DNA from: an uncultured Lachnoclostridium sp.
GTDB taxonomy: Bacteria; Bacillota; Clostridia; Lachnospirales; Lachnospiraceae
Assembly (NCBI GenBank): GCA_902464595.1
Contig: CABQJX010000020.1
Span: 1 to 30,212, forward strand
Length of the DNA stretch: 30,212 bases
Direction of reading: 5' to 3'
A program made the translations under genes and the position numbers. The notes beneath the pieces are model-generated. The model had not been told where the DNA came from, did no database searches, and saw only the letters and a program-made list of their open reading frames with translations. Below, piece by piece: positions 15,121-20,514 of the stretch; the first letter of the stretch is position 1; every line of letters starts with the position of its first letter.

Positions 15121-16482
15121 CTAGCGGAAAACGGCCACGGCCGCCCCCTCTGTAAACTCAGGCGTCGGGTTGGTAATGACCTCCATTCCTTCCTCCAATA
15201 CGGTTCCGTCCGTTGGTATCACTTCCACGATCACATCTCCATCCACTCCCATTTCCACAGGGATCCGATGCACCTTTTCCTCCTGTACAACAGCGATATA
15301 GGTCTGATCCCCATCTTCAAAAAGAGCTGTGGTCGGAACAGTAAATGCTTCTTTGGATTCCCGGATCAGCAGCTCTGCCTTTGCAGTAATACCTGCGATC
15401 AGTTTTCCTGTAGGATCAGTTACCTGTATGATGGTAGGGATCACGCGCTCCGTAGATCCGCCTCCCTTCTCCTCTCCTGTGGGAGAGATCTTCACCACCC
15501 TTCCCTCTGCTGCCTGTCCTCCCAATATATCCGCTGTAATCAGCGCCTGCTGTCCTACTGCCACCTTCCCAATGGAAAACTCACTGACCTTTATCTCCAT
15601 TTCCAACTGCTGCAGATTTTCAATGCTGAGGATTGGCTTATCGTCCTCCACTTTATCTGCAAACTGCCCAACCTTAGAGTTAACCCGGACAACCGTTCCG
15701 TCAATGGTACTCCGTATTTGGGTATTATCCAGCTCCTCTTTCTTTTTCTCCAGCTCAAAAGCTGCATTCTCAATCTGGAGGGCATACGATACATCTGCCA
15801 CTCCCCTTCCATTTTCTACCGTATAGCTCTCTACCTGCCTTCTGGCATCATTCATGGCATTGGCGCTGGTCTCCAGCTCCAGCTGTGAAATATCTCCTGC
15901 TGCAAAAAGCTGACTGTTCCGACTGTGATCCAGGCTTGCCTTGTGAAAATCCTGTACCGCTTTCTCATATCCCAAAGCCGCCTCCCTGTCCTTCTCTGCC
16001 TTATTTGCTACTGCCAGATCATAAGCATTCTGCGCAATCTCCACCTCTCGTTTCAGATCCGTGCTGTCCACTACTGCTAAAACCTGTCCCTTCTTTACCT
16101 GATCTCCTTCCTTCACATTCATAGCTGTGATCTCCGCATGGATATTAGAAACCACATCTACGCTGTCTGTACCGGAAACAGGCCCGTTTACGATTAATTT
16201 TTCCTGAATATCCTGCCGTACCAGAGGCATTACGGAAGCCGGAAGTCCCGTCGGCGCATGATCTGCCCCCAGCCTGCTGAAGATGAATACAGCCGCGGCC
16301 CCGGCCATCAAAATACCCGCTTTTTTTATTTTCCCGGCTCTTCGGAAACTTTGTATCGGATGAAAGCCGTCCCGCTTTCTTCCCTGATTCTTTTTATCTT
16401 TTTTCTTTTTTCCATTTCCACTGTCAGGCAGCATTAATTCTTCCATCTGCCGATCAATTTCCAGGCTTTCTTCTTCCCTCAT
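15121..16482 (-). CDS. MacA-like membrane fusion protein (HlyD/RND adaptor type)
   Basis: This 453-aa adaptor links an exporter to envelope partners. It has a basic cytoplasmic N-terminus, one membrane helix (about 53-70), a biotinyl-lipoyl half-motif (AEITAMNVKEGDQVKKGQVL), a coiled-coil hairpin (about 160-260), the second lipoyl half (TQIRSTIDGTVVRVNSKVGQ), and a beta-barrel and membrane-proximal domain to the end. ATG 16482 was chosen because AAGGAGG lies about 6 nt upstream; an in-frame start at 16548 would overlap the promoter. It is first in an operon with the ATPase, permease and two TolC-like proteins. Confidence 0.9.
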   Translation of the reverse strand: MREEESLEIDRQMEELMLPDSGNGKKKKDKKNQGRKRDGFHPIQSFRRAGKIKKAGILMAGAAAVFIFSRLGADHAPTGLPASVMPLVRQDIQEKLIVNGPVSGTDSVDVVSNIHAEITAMNVKEGDQVKKGQVLAVVDSTDLKREVEIAQNAYDLAVANKAEKDREAALGYEKAVQDFHKASLDHSRNSQLFAAGDISQLELETSANAMNDARRQVESYTVENGRGVADVSYALQIENAAFELEKKKEELDNTQIRSTIDGTVVRVNSKVGQFADKVEDDKPILSIENLQQLEMEIKVSEFSIGKVAVGQQALITADILGGQAAEGRVVKISPTGEEKGGGSTERVIPTIIQVTDPTGKLIAGITAKAELLIRESKEAFTVPTTALFEDGDQTYIAVVQEEKVHRIPVEMGVDGDVIVEVIPTDGTVLEEGMEVITNPTPEFTEGAAVAVFR

Positions 16483-16517
16483 AGTTCCCCTCCTTATGTC
16501 TTTAATCTGTATCGTTA

Positions 16518-16527
16518 GTATTAATAC
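16518..16527. promoter_or_regulatory. Candidate operator of the export operon
   Basis: GTATTAATAC is a perfect 10-bp palindrome placed at the expected transcription start of the promoter at 16529-16557. On the minus strand CTGTAT and ATACAG also form a wider dyad here. A repressor site is inferred; no regulator gene is adjacent. Confidence 0.4.
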
Positions 16528-16528
16528 A

Positions 16529-16557
16529 GTTATACCATATGCTGCCATCTAATACAA
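16529..16557 (-). promoter_or_regulatory. Promoter of the MacA/MacB/TolC-like operon
   Basis: On the minus strand: TTGTAT (16557-16552), 17 bp, TATAAC (16534-16529). It lies about 47 bp before the chosen MacA start. Confidence 0.55.
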
Positions 16558-17164
16558 GAAATTTTATAACTTGAGTTCCTGCTTTTCCGACCAAACTTTT
16601 AATCTAGACAAATAGTTTTGCAAATGATTTAGAACGCTTAGAAACTGAATTTTTTCTTGTTTTTAAAATATTTCAGGCTTCTAGTATGCTCTTATAACCG
16701 TAAAACAGAATCTGGGTACTTAGACTCAGAAGGAAAACTTTCAACTGCAGAAACTCAGGATTTTATAACATTTCAAAATCGTTACTCTGATTATACAAAT
16801 CAGACATAAATATTTTCAGTAAAATCTTTCTAACATTTTATAAATGAAAATGAAAGATTTGATTAAGATGGTATCTTTGAGTTTCTGCATTTTCTAGTCA
16901 AACGTTCTATTCCAATCGTCAAGTGACCGGGAAGGCTGTTTAAAAATTATTTAAAAGCTGTTACAATCTGAGAGGGTTCATCAGGGACGCTATCAAACTT
17001 GTTTTAAAAAAAGAATTGTTTGATATTCTTCCTGTTTTTAGAAAAATTTTACATTCTTAATGTACTCTTATAGATGGAAACTGAAGCTTGAATATCTGAA
17101 TCGAAAGGAAAACTGCAGCATCTCGGAAACCCAAGATTATGCAGGATACTTCCGCCATCTGGAC
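16558..17164. other. AT-rich intergenic region with a decayed duplication
   Basis: No gene of convincing length is seen on either strand. Two stretches, about 16652-16765 and 17024-17140, are recognisably related: both run CTTGTTTTTA or CCTGTTTTTA, an ACTCTTATA/GCTCTTATA block, GAAAGGAAAACT or GAAGGAAAACTT, and CTGCAG near an AAACTCAGGATT/AAACCCAAGATT block. They look like old copies of one non-coding segment. Confidence 0.4.
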
Positions 17165-17195
17165 AAAAAACAGCACCTGGCTTTCGCCAGATGCC
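17165..17195 (-). terminator. Intrinsic terminator closing the CRISPR/cassette region
   Basis: On the minus strand GGCATCTGGC (17195-17186), loop GAAA, and GCCAGGTGCT (17181-17172) form a 10-bp stem with two G-T pairs, followed by TTTTTT (17170-17165). It lies about 65 bp past the last CRISPR repeat in the direction of array transcription. Confidence 0.75.
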
Positions 17196-17257
17196 ATCTC
17201 CCATGAATCAACCTGATCCAGTATTATTGCTAACTTATGGTTTCCTTTGATTTCTTT

Positions 17258-17347
17258 CTATTTCAATCTACGCTCCGCGTATGCAGAGCGACCATAAGCG
17301 GTTTCTACTAATACATATTCCTGTGAAAAGATATTTGATAACTTCAT
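17258..17347 (-). pseudogene. Gene start cut off by a CRISPR repeat (cassette 1, left edge)
   Basis: A strong AGGAGG ribosome site and ATG 17347 begin MKLSNIFSQEYVLVETAYG, then the frame enters the CRISPR repeat at 17292 and ends after RSAYAERRLK. The same gene start occurs at 19027 in cassette 2. The product of the complete gene is not recognised. It appears to be the 5' end of a gene whose remainder is missing, although a 29-aa peptide could be made. Confidence 0.5.
17260..17292 (-). CRISPR. Isolated CRISPR repeat at the far left of the cassettes
   Basis: This 33-bp sequence is identical to the array repeat at 20554-20586, including its single C-to-T change from the consensus (TCTAC for TCCAC). 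It lies 3.2 kb from the main array. No further repeat is seen to its left, so it marks the leader-distal end of the expanded array. Confidence 0.9.
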
Positions 17348-17415
17348 TGTTTTTCCTCCTGATTCTGTATATTATGACTTTGTAGATGGGCGGTGGCAAG
17401 CCAGCCCTTTCTGGT

Positions 17416-17622
17416 TTAATCCTCTAAAGTTTGCTGGAGATTTTCAATAACCTTTTCCAGTTTCTTTTCCTTCTTTTCTGGTTCCTTTTCTTCCTGGGCT
17501 TCTTTCAGTGCATCAAGTAAAAATCTTACAAATCCGTTAAACTGTTTATCAGTCATTCCTATATCTTTCTGAAATTTTTTCATATCAATATCTGTTATAA
17601 ATTTCCCCACCGTTCCCGGCAT
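17416..17622 (-). CDS. Small charged cassette protein (68 aa)
   Basis: This is related to the 54-aa protein at 19096-19260: both share a MTD-Q-F core (IGMTDKQFNGFVRFLLDALK here) followed by a Lys/Glu-rich helix (EEKEPEKKEKKLEKVIENLQ). The family is not recognised by name; partner or toxin/antitoxin roles are possible. Its ATG overlaps the stop of the DUF4160 gene (TAATG), suggesting coupled translation. An internal start at MKKFQKDIGM would align better with the relative. It is the last gene of a four-gene minus-strand unit in cassette 1. Confidence 0.7.
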   Translation of the reverse strand: MPGTVGKFITDIDMKKFQKDIGMTDKQFNGFVRFLLDALKEAQEEKEPEKKEKKLEKVIENLQQTLED

Positions 17623-17879
17623 TAATTGCTAAAATAATCAAACCATGCTGCTAATATATCCGCCCTGTTTTCCATGATGTAACGGGCTATTTTTTTAAGA
17701 TCTTTTGTTGGTATCTGACTTTTATTATGTTCCAACTGTATTCCGCCCTTGGTTATCCAAAATTTTGTGGCATTTTCAGTTGGGTGTCCTTTACATACAT
17801 GAATGTGCGGCGGCTCTGCGTTTTCGTTCGACCAAAAGAAAAAACTGTAGCCCAAAAAATCAAGTAAGGCTTTAGGCAT
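17622..17879 (-). CDS. DUF4160 protein
   Basis: This 85-aa protein has the family signature in order: MPKALLDFLGYSFFFWSNEN, then PPHIHVCKG, then ATKFWITKGGIQLEHNKSQI, and a C-terminal helix KDLKKIARYIMENRADILAAW. DUF4160 proteins often sit beside small partner genes and are suspected components of toxin-antitoxin-like pairs, but no activity is established. ATG 17879 is chosen over an in-frame TTG at 17903 because it matches the usual family start and has AGGGGGCGGAG just upstream. It overlaps the end of the preceding gene by 8 nt. Confidence 0.88.
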   Translation of the reverse strand: MPKALLDFLGYSFFFWSNENAEPPHIHVCKGHPTENATKFWITKGGIQLEHNKSQIPTKDLKKIARYIMENRADILAAWFDYFSN

Positions 17880-18135
17880 TTTCTCCGCCCCCTTTACCGG
17901 CAAAGTCCCAAATAATAGCGGCGTTGTTTTTGGCGTATCTCTTTAATTGCAGCGTTTCGTCTTCTGAAAAACCGAAAGATTTTTGCACAATTTCTCCAGG
18001 CAGAACCATGTCAAGGAAATCAAACCCCGATTCATTCGGACGCTCAAAATGTAAATTGACTGTATCACACAGATCGCCCGGAATGATTGCGCTATGGCTC
18101 ATTATAATGTTATTCACAGTTGAATAGTAATACAT
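17872..18135 (-). CDS. Unrecognised 87-aa protein paired with DUF4160
   Basis: No family is recognised. The sequence is compact and mixed alpha/beta in appearance (SAIIPGDLCDTVNLHFERPN, then GFDFLDMVLPGEIV, then a helical stretch ETLQLKRYAKNNAAIIWDFA), without membrane segments. The start overlaps the stop of the ribbon-helix-helix gene (TGATG) and its end overlaps the DUF4160 start, so the three are probably translated together. A GTG one codon upstream is an alternative start. Confidence 0.72.
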   Translation of the reverse strand: MYYYSTVNNIIMSHSAIIPGDLCDTVNLHFERPNESGFDFLDMVLPGEIVQKSFGFSEDETLQLKRYAKNNAAIIWDFAGKGGGENA

Positions 18136-18323
18136 CACTTTCCCGCCTCTCTTTCAATTTTTTCATTGACTGCCTGAATGATAAAAGATTGTAAAGACAT
18201 ATTAAATCTTTCTTTTGCTATTTCCTTTAATTCCTCCCGGCGGCCTTTTGGAACTCTGATTTTTATATCATCCTGTCCGGATAAATATCTTTTGTTCCCT
18301 TCTCTTTTTGCGTCAGTAGACAT
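18135..18323 (-). CDS. Ribbon-helix-helix (Arc/CopG-like) protein
   Basis: In this 62-aa protein DDIKIRVPKGRREELKEIAK fits the beta strand and first helix, and FNMSLQSFIIQAVNEKIERE fits the second helix of the ribbon-helix-helix fold. Such proteins are DNA-binding repressors, antitoxins or plasmid copy-number regulators. It heads the minus-strand unit of cassette 1. AGGTGATAAT precedes the ATG, and a 12-bp copy of this area (ATATTATCACCT at 18322 and 18341) repeats just upstream. The palindrome at 18423-18440 is a plausible target. Confidence 0.82.
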   Translation of the reverse strand: MSTDAKREGNKRYLSGQDDIKIRVPKGRREELKEIAKERFNMSLQSFIIQAVNEKIEREAGK

Positions 18324-18417
18324 ATTATCACCTCAAAATTATATTATCACCTTTTATTTTATGTGTGCATGTATAAAATGTATAAAATTCATGGGTATAT
18401 TTTGTAAAATATGTCAA

Positions 18418-18446
18418 TTGGTATTCATGGATACATGAATTACAAT
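18418..18446 (+). promoter_or_regulatory. Plus-strand promoter with operator in the spacer (cassette 1)
   Basis: TTGGTA (18418-18423), 17 bp, TACAAT (18441-18446). A perfect palindrome, ATTCATG-gata-CATGAAT (18423-18440), fills the spacer, and a half site ATTCATGG lies at 18387-18394. Binding there would block the promoter. Confidence 0.6.
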
Positions 18447-18491
18447 ATAACCATAACAAAGAGATAAACCAAAGGAAAAGGAAATAAAAAC

Positions 18492-18674
18492 ATGAACGAA
18501 CTTTTTAAAAATGAAATTAGGGAAGTAGAAGATAAATTGCAGAAAAAAGGGTACTACGTGGCAAATATGACAGGATGCCACAATGATAAATTTGAAGTAT
18601 ATAACAGCGCTTGCAATGTTGTCATGAATTATTTGACAGTTTCCCAGCTTGTGCAGTTATCTAATTTACTTTAA
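18492..18674 (+). CDS. Small cassette-1 protein of unknown function (60 aa)
   Basis: No family is recognised. It starts with a charged amphipathic helix (NELFKNEIREVEDKLQKKGY), followed by two or three Cys and a hydrophobic C-terminal half. GGAAA lies about 8-10 nt before the ATG. It is transcribed away from the ribbon-helix-helix gene from the operator-bearing promoter at 18418-18446. It occupies the place that 19749-20221 occupies in cassette 2, immediately before the shared right-end block. Confidence 0.65.
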   Translation: MNELFKNEIREVEDKLQKKGYYVANMTGCHNDKFEVYNSACNVVMNYLTVSQLVQLSNLL

Positions 18675-18728
18675 GCCGAAACGGGGATGCTTTCCCGTCA
18701 CTATCCGGGCGGCTCCCGGTAGTCTGAC

Positions 18729-18937
18729 GATGGCAAGCAATGATTCCGACTAATCGGACAATCGGTCAGATACCGCACACATACGCACGCGCGCGGTAAG
18801 TTAGTAAAGAACTCCTGAAAAAGGGGTTCTTTTTTTGTGGAAAAGTCGGACAAAATCGGACAAAACCGGATTAGTAGAGAAAAAAGATGGGTTTCTGTAA
18901 AATAAATATGAGGTGGTGAGATGGCGGAAAAGAAACA
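18729..18937 (+). other. Shared right-end block of cassette 1 (plasmid-origin-like)
   Basis: Together with the following repeat this block is about 98% identical to 20278-20519 (4 differences in 242 bp). It holds a near-perfect palindrome around TCCGA...TCGGA (18745-18758), a GC-rich CACGCGCGCGG stretch, a plus-strand terminator (18806-18836), iteron-like direct repeats TCGGACAAAA (18846 and 18856, then CCGGA), and a ribosome site before a truncated gene start at 18921. This arrangement resembles the region upstream of a rep gene in a small plasmid; origin function is inferred. Confidence 0.55.
18806..18836 (+). terminator. Intrinsic terminator, cassette 1
   Basis: The stem AAGAACTCC with GGGGTTCTT (short A-rich loop) is followed by TTTTTTT. 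It should stop transcription from the plus-strand cassette gene before the truncated rep-like start. The same hairpin occurs at 20355-20385. Confidence 0.8.
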
Positions 18938-18965
18938 ATTTCAATCCACTCTCTGCGTATGCTGA
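18921..18965 (+). pseudogene. Truncated Rep-like gene start (cassette 1, right edge)
   Basis: GAGGTGG and ATG 18921 begin MAEKKQF, then the frame enters the CRISPR repeat and stops at 18963-18965. The MAEK(K/R)Q opening and the iterons just upstream resemble Rep_2-type plasmid replication proteins, but only six or seven native codons remain, so the identity is tentative. Confidence 0.45.
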
Positions 18966-18970
18966 GCGAC
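18938..18970 (-). CRISPR. Degenerate CRISPR repeat between the two cassettes
   Basis: This 33-bp repeat differs from the array consensus at three positions (ACTCTCTGC for ACGCTCCGC, and GCTGAG for GCAGAG). The same three changes occur in the repeat at 20487. Two of the changes disturb the stem of the crRNA hairpin. Confidence 0.88.
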
Positions 18971-19027
18971 GCCGTAAGTGGTTTCCACTAATACATATTC
19001 CTGTGAAAAAATATTTGATAACTTCAT
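18941..19027 (-). pseudogene. Gene start cut off by a CRISPR repeat (cassette 2, left edge)
   Basis: AGGAGG and ATG 19027 begin MKLSNIFSQEYVLVETTYG, matching the gene start at 17347 except for one residue, then run into the repeat and stop at 18941-18943. The surrounding 120 bp are about 93% identical to those in cassette 1. Confidence 0.5.
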
Positions 19028-19095
19028 TCGTATTTCCTCCTGATTCTGTATATTATGACTTTGTAGATGGGCGGTGGCAAGCCCGCCCTTTATGG

Positions 19096-19260
19096 TTATC
19101 CCTGTAAATCCTCTTTCAAATCCTGTAATAGCTCGTCTAGCTTCTTGTCAGTCTCTTCTTTGGTGCTTTCTTCTTTGGCTCCCTCAAGCCCTCTGATTAT
19201 TTGTTTCAACCAGCTTTTGAATTGCAAATCAGTCATTCCCATATCTTGCATTACCTCCAT
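19096..19260 (-). CDS. Small charged cassette protein (54 aa), relative of 17416-17622
   Basis: The protein opens MEVMQDMGMTDLQFKSWLKQ and has a Lys/Glu-rich C-terminal helix, paralleling the 68-aa protein of cassette 1 (shared GMTD-QF core). AAAGGAG lies 8 nt before the ATG. Unlike its cassette 1 relative it has its own promoter (19309-19337) carrying one of the 13-bp operator copies. The role is unknown; conservation in both cassettes while other cargo differs suggests it serves the cassette backbone. Confidence 0.72.
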   Translation of the reverse strand: MEVMQDMGMTDLQFKSWLKQIIRGLEGAKEESTKEETDKKLDELLQDLKEDLQG

Positions 19261-19308
19261 TTTTTCAACTCCTTTCGAGTGTCAAGCTCTTGCCCTCTTG
19301 ACAATTAT

Positions 19309-19337
19309 ATAATATCATAAGTGCATTATATTGTCAA
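19309..19337 (-). promoter_or_regulatory. Promoter of the 54-aa gene with internal operator
   Basis: On the minus strand: TTGACA (19337-19332), 17 bp, TATTAT (19314-19309). The 13-bp motif ATAAGTGCATTAT (19317-19329) fills the spacer, and a second copy lies upstream at 19342-19354. Confidence 0.75.
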
Positions 19338-19350
19338 TACAATAAGTGCA

Positions 19351-19545
19351 TTATTTTATATATTTCTCCATTCTTTCCAATTCTGCCGCAACTACTTCTT
19401 TTATAAATGTCCCCGGCTTTTCGATTCCTAACCGTTTCATTTTGTCACGGGTTCCAGCCGGAAAGATTACATTTATTCTATCATTTCTATTTTCATATTC
19501 TCTTACCGCTTTCCGCTGTGCTTCTGTCGTTTTCAGTTCTTCCAT
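19351..19545 (-). CDS. Ribbon-helix-helix-like regulator of cassette 2
   Basis: In this 64-aa protein RNDRINVIFPAGTRDKMKRL fits the beta strand and first helix, and GTFIKEVVAAELERMEKYIK the second helix of a ribbon-helix-helix DNA-binding protein. GGAGG lies 8 nt before the ATG. The gene sits between two clusters of the 13-bp motif, and its own promoter (19570-19598) contains one, so autorepression is likely. It corresponds in position to the 62-aa protein of cassette 1 but is not closely similar. Confidence 0.8.
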   Translation of the reverse strand: MEELKTTEAQRKAVREYENRNDRINVIFPAGTRDKMKRLGIEKPGTFIKEVVAAELERMEKYIK

Positions 19546-19569
19546 TGTTTATACCTCCATTATATAAAC

Positions 19570-19598
19570 ATAATACCATAAGTGCATTATATTGTCAA
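19570..19598 (-). promoter_or_regulatory. Promoter of the cassette-2 regulator with internal operator
   Basis: On the minus strand: TTGACA (19598-19593), 17 bp, TATTAT (19575-19570), with the 13-bp motif at 19578-19590 in the spacer. The structure is the same as at 19309-19337. Confidence 0.78.
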
Positions 19599-19672
19599 TA
19601 TTGTAAGTGCATTATATATTGTGCACAAATAGTATTGATATATAAGTGCATTATTTTATTGATTATTCCGAC

Positions 19673-19701
19673 TTGTATCTTGTATATAAGTGCATTATGA
19701 T
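19673..19701 (+). promoter_or_regulatory. Plus-strand promoter of cassette 2 with internal operator
   Basis: TTGTAT (19673-19678), 17 bp, TATGAT (19696-19701), with the 13-bp motif at 19686-19698 overlapping the spacer and -10 box. It should drive the genes at 19749 and 20060. Confidence 0.5.
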
Positions 19702-19748
19702 ATAGTTACAACAAAGGAAAACAAAACACCACACAGGAGGGGAAGAAA

Positions 19749-20012
19749 ATGACAATCGGATATAAAGGAATGACAAAAGATTATGAATACAGAGTTGCAG
19801 AAATCAATTTTGACGAAGATAACGAAAAAGAAAAAATATTGGCACAAAGATTAGTTTTCTTCTTAGAAAATGTAAAAGGATATTCCATTGTTTATGCAGT
19901 TGAGGGATATATAACTTGTGAAGTTGAAGATATGAACGAATACAAAGATTTCAAAAGAGATTATAGAGAAGCAAAAAAAATGATTTTAAACTGCATGAAA
20001 TACGGTTTCTAA
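19749..20012 (+). CDS. Small cassette-2 protein of unknown function (87 aa)
   Basis: No family is recognised. The protein is acidic and mixed alpha/beta in appearance (YEYRVAEINFDEDNEKEKIL, then YSIVYAVEGYITCEVEDMNE, then a basic C-terminal helix KDFKRDYREAKKMILNCMKY). There are no membrane segments. A strong AGGAGGGG site precedes the ATG. It is first in a plus-strand pair under the operator-bearing promoter. Confidence 0.7.
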   Translation: MTIGYKGMTKDYEYRVAEINFDEDNEKEKILAQRLVFFLENVKGYSIVYAVEGYITCEVEDMNEYKDFKRDYREAKKMILNCMKYGF

Positions 20013-20059
20013 AAAACAATGGATGATCTATCGGCATGACGGGGAGAAAGAGGTTGAGC

Positions 20060-20221
20060 ATGTGGAAAGTAACAGTAGATATTTCGCCAAGGACAATAGA
20101 CGGTACAAAAGGATGCCACAAATATGTTTTTGGAGAATACAAAACAAAAAAGGAAGCAAAGAGAATAGCAAACGAAATCAATGAAACAAGAACGCTTGGA
20201 AAAGCGTATTTTAAGAAATGA
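20060..20221 (+). CDS. Small Arm-DNA-binding-like protein (53 aa)
   Basis: The protein opens MWKVTVDISPRTIDGTKGCH and continues YVFGEYKTKKEAKRIANEIN. This resembles the three-strand-plus-helix N-terminal arm-binding domain of tyrosine integrases, here standing alone. ATG 20060 is preferred because AGAGGT lies about 5 nt upstream; the in-frame ATG at 20036 lacks a ribosome site. It ends at the start of the shared right-end block. Confidence 0.55.
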   Translation: MWKVTVDISPRTIDGTKGCHKYVFGEYKTKKEAKRIANEINETRTLGKAYFKK

Positions 20222-20277
20222 TAGCCGAAACGCTCCGCCCTGGGGCGTCCGGGCAAGATGGCAACTTGTCTGCTGAT

Positions 20278-20486
20278 GATGGCAAGCAATGATTCCGATT
20301 AATCGGACAATCGGTCAGATACCGCACGCATACGCACGCGCGCGGTAAGTTAGTAAAGAACTCCTGAAAAAGGGGTTCTTTTTTTGTGGAAAAGTCGGAC
20401 AAAATCGGACAAAACCGGATTAGTAGAGAAAAAAGATGGGTTTCTGTAAAATAAATATGAGGTGGTGAGATGGCGGAAAAGAGACA
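20278..20486 (+). other. Shared right-end block of cassette 2 (plasmid-origin-like)
   Basis: This is the second copy of the block at 18729-18937. The palindrome TCCGATTAATCGGA (20294-20307) is perfect here. Iteron-like TCGGACAAAA repeats lie at 20395 and 20405, followed by CCGGA, and the terminator at 20355-20385. Near identity between copies, against differing cargo upstream, indicates either recent duplication or conservation for function. Confidence 0.55.
20355..20385 (+). terminator. Intrinsic terminator, cassette 2
   Basis: The hairpin and T-run are identical to 18806-18836 and follow the cassette-2 plus-strand genes. Confidence 0.8.
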
Positions 20487-20514
20487 ATTTCAATCCACTC
20501 TCTGCATATGCTGA
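20470..20514 (+). pseudogene. Truncated Rep-like gene start (cassette 2, right edge)
   Basis: GAGGTGG and ATG 20470 begin MAEKRQF, then enter the repeat at 20487 and stop at 20512-20514. It has the same breakpoint as at 18921-18965. Confidence 0.45.

Larger units (their letters stand above)
19317..19698. repeat. Six copies of a 13-bp operator-like motif
   Basis: ATAAGTGCATTAT occurs at 19317, 19342, 19578, 19642 and 19686, and with one change (GTAAGTGCATTAT) at 19603. Three copies sit inside the -35/-10 spacers of three promoters in cassette 2. Pairs are 25 bp apart at 19317/19342 and 19578/19603. The ATAA...TTAT ends give partial dyad symmetry. The ribbon-helix-helix protein at 19351-19545 is the obvious candidate ligand. 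Confidence 0.85.

Noticed and set aside
18913..19107. 64-codon plus-strand frame across repeat 18938
   Set aside because: It spans the rep-like start, the CRISPR repeat and the opposite-strand gene start, with no protein-like features.
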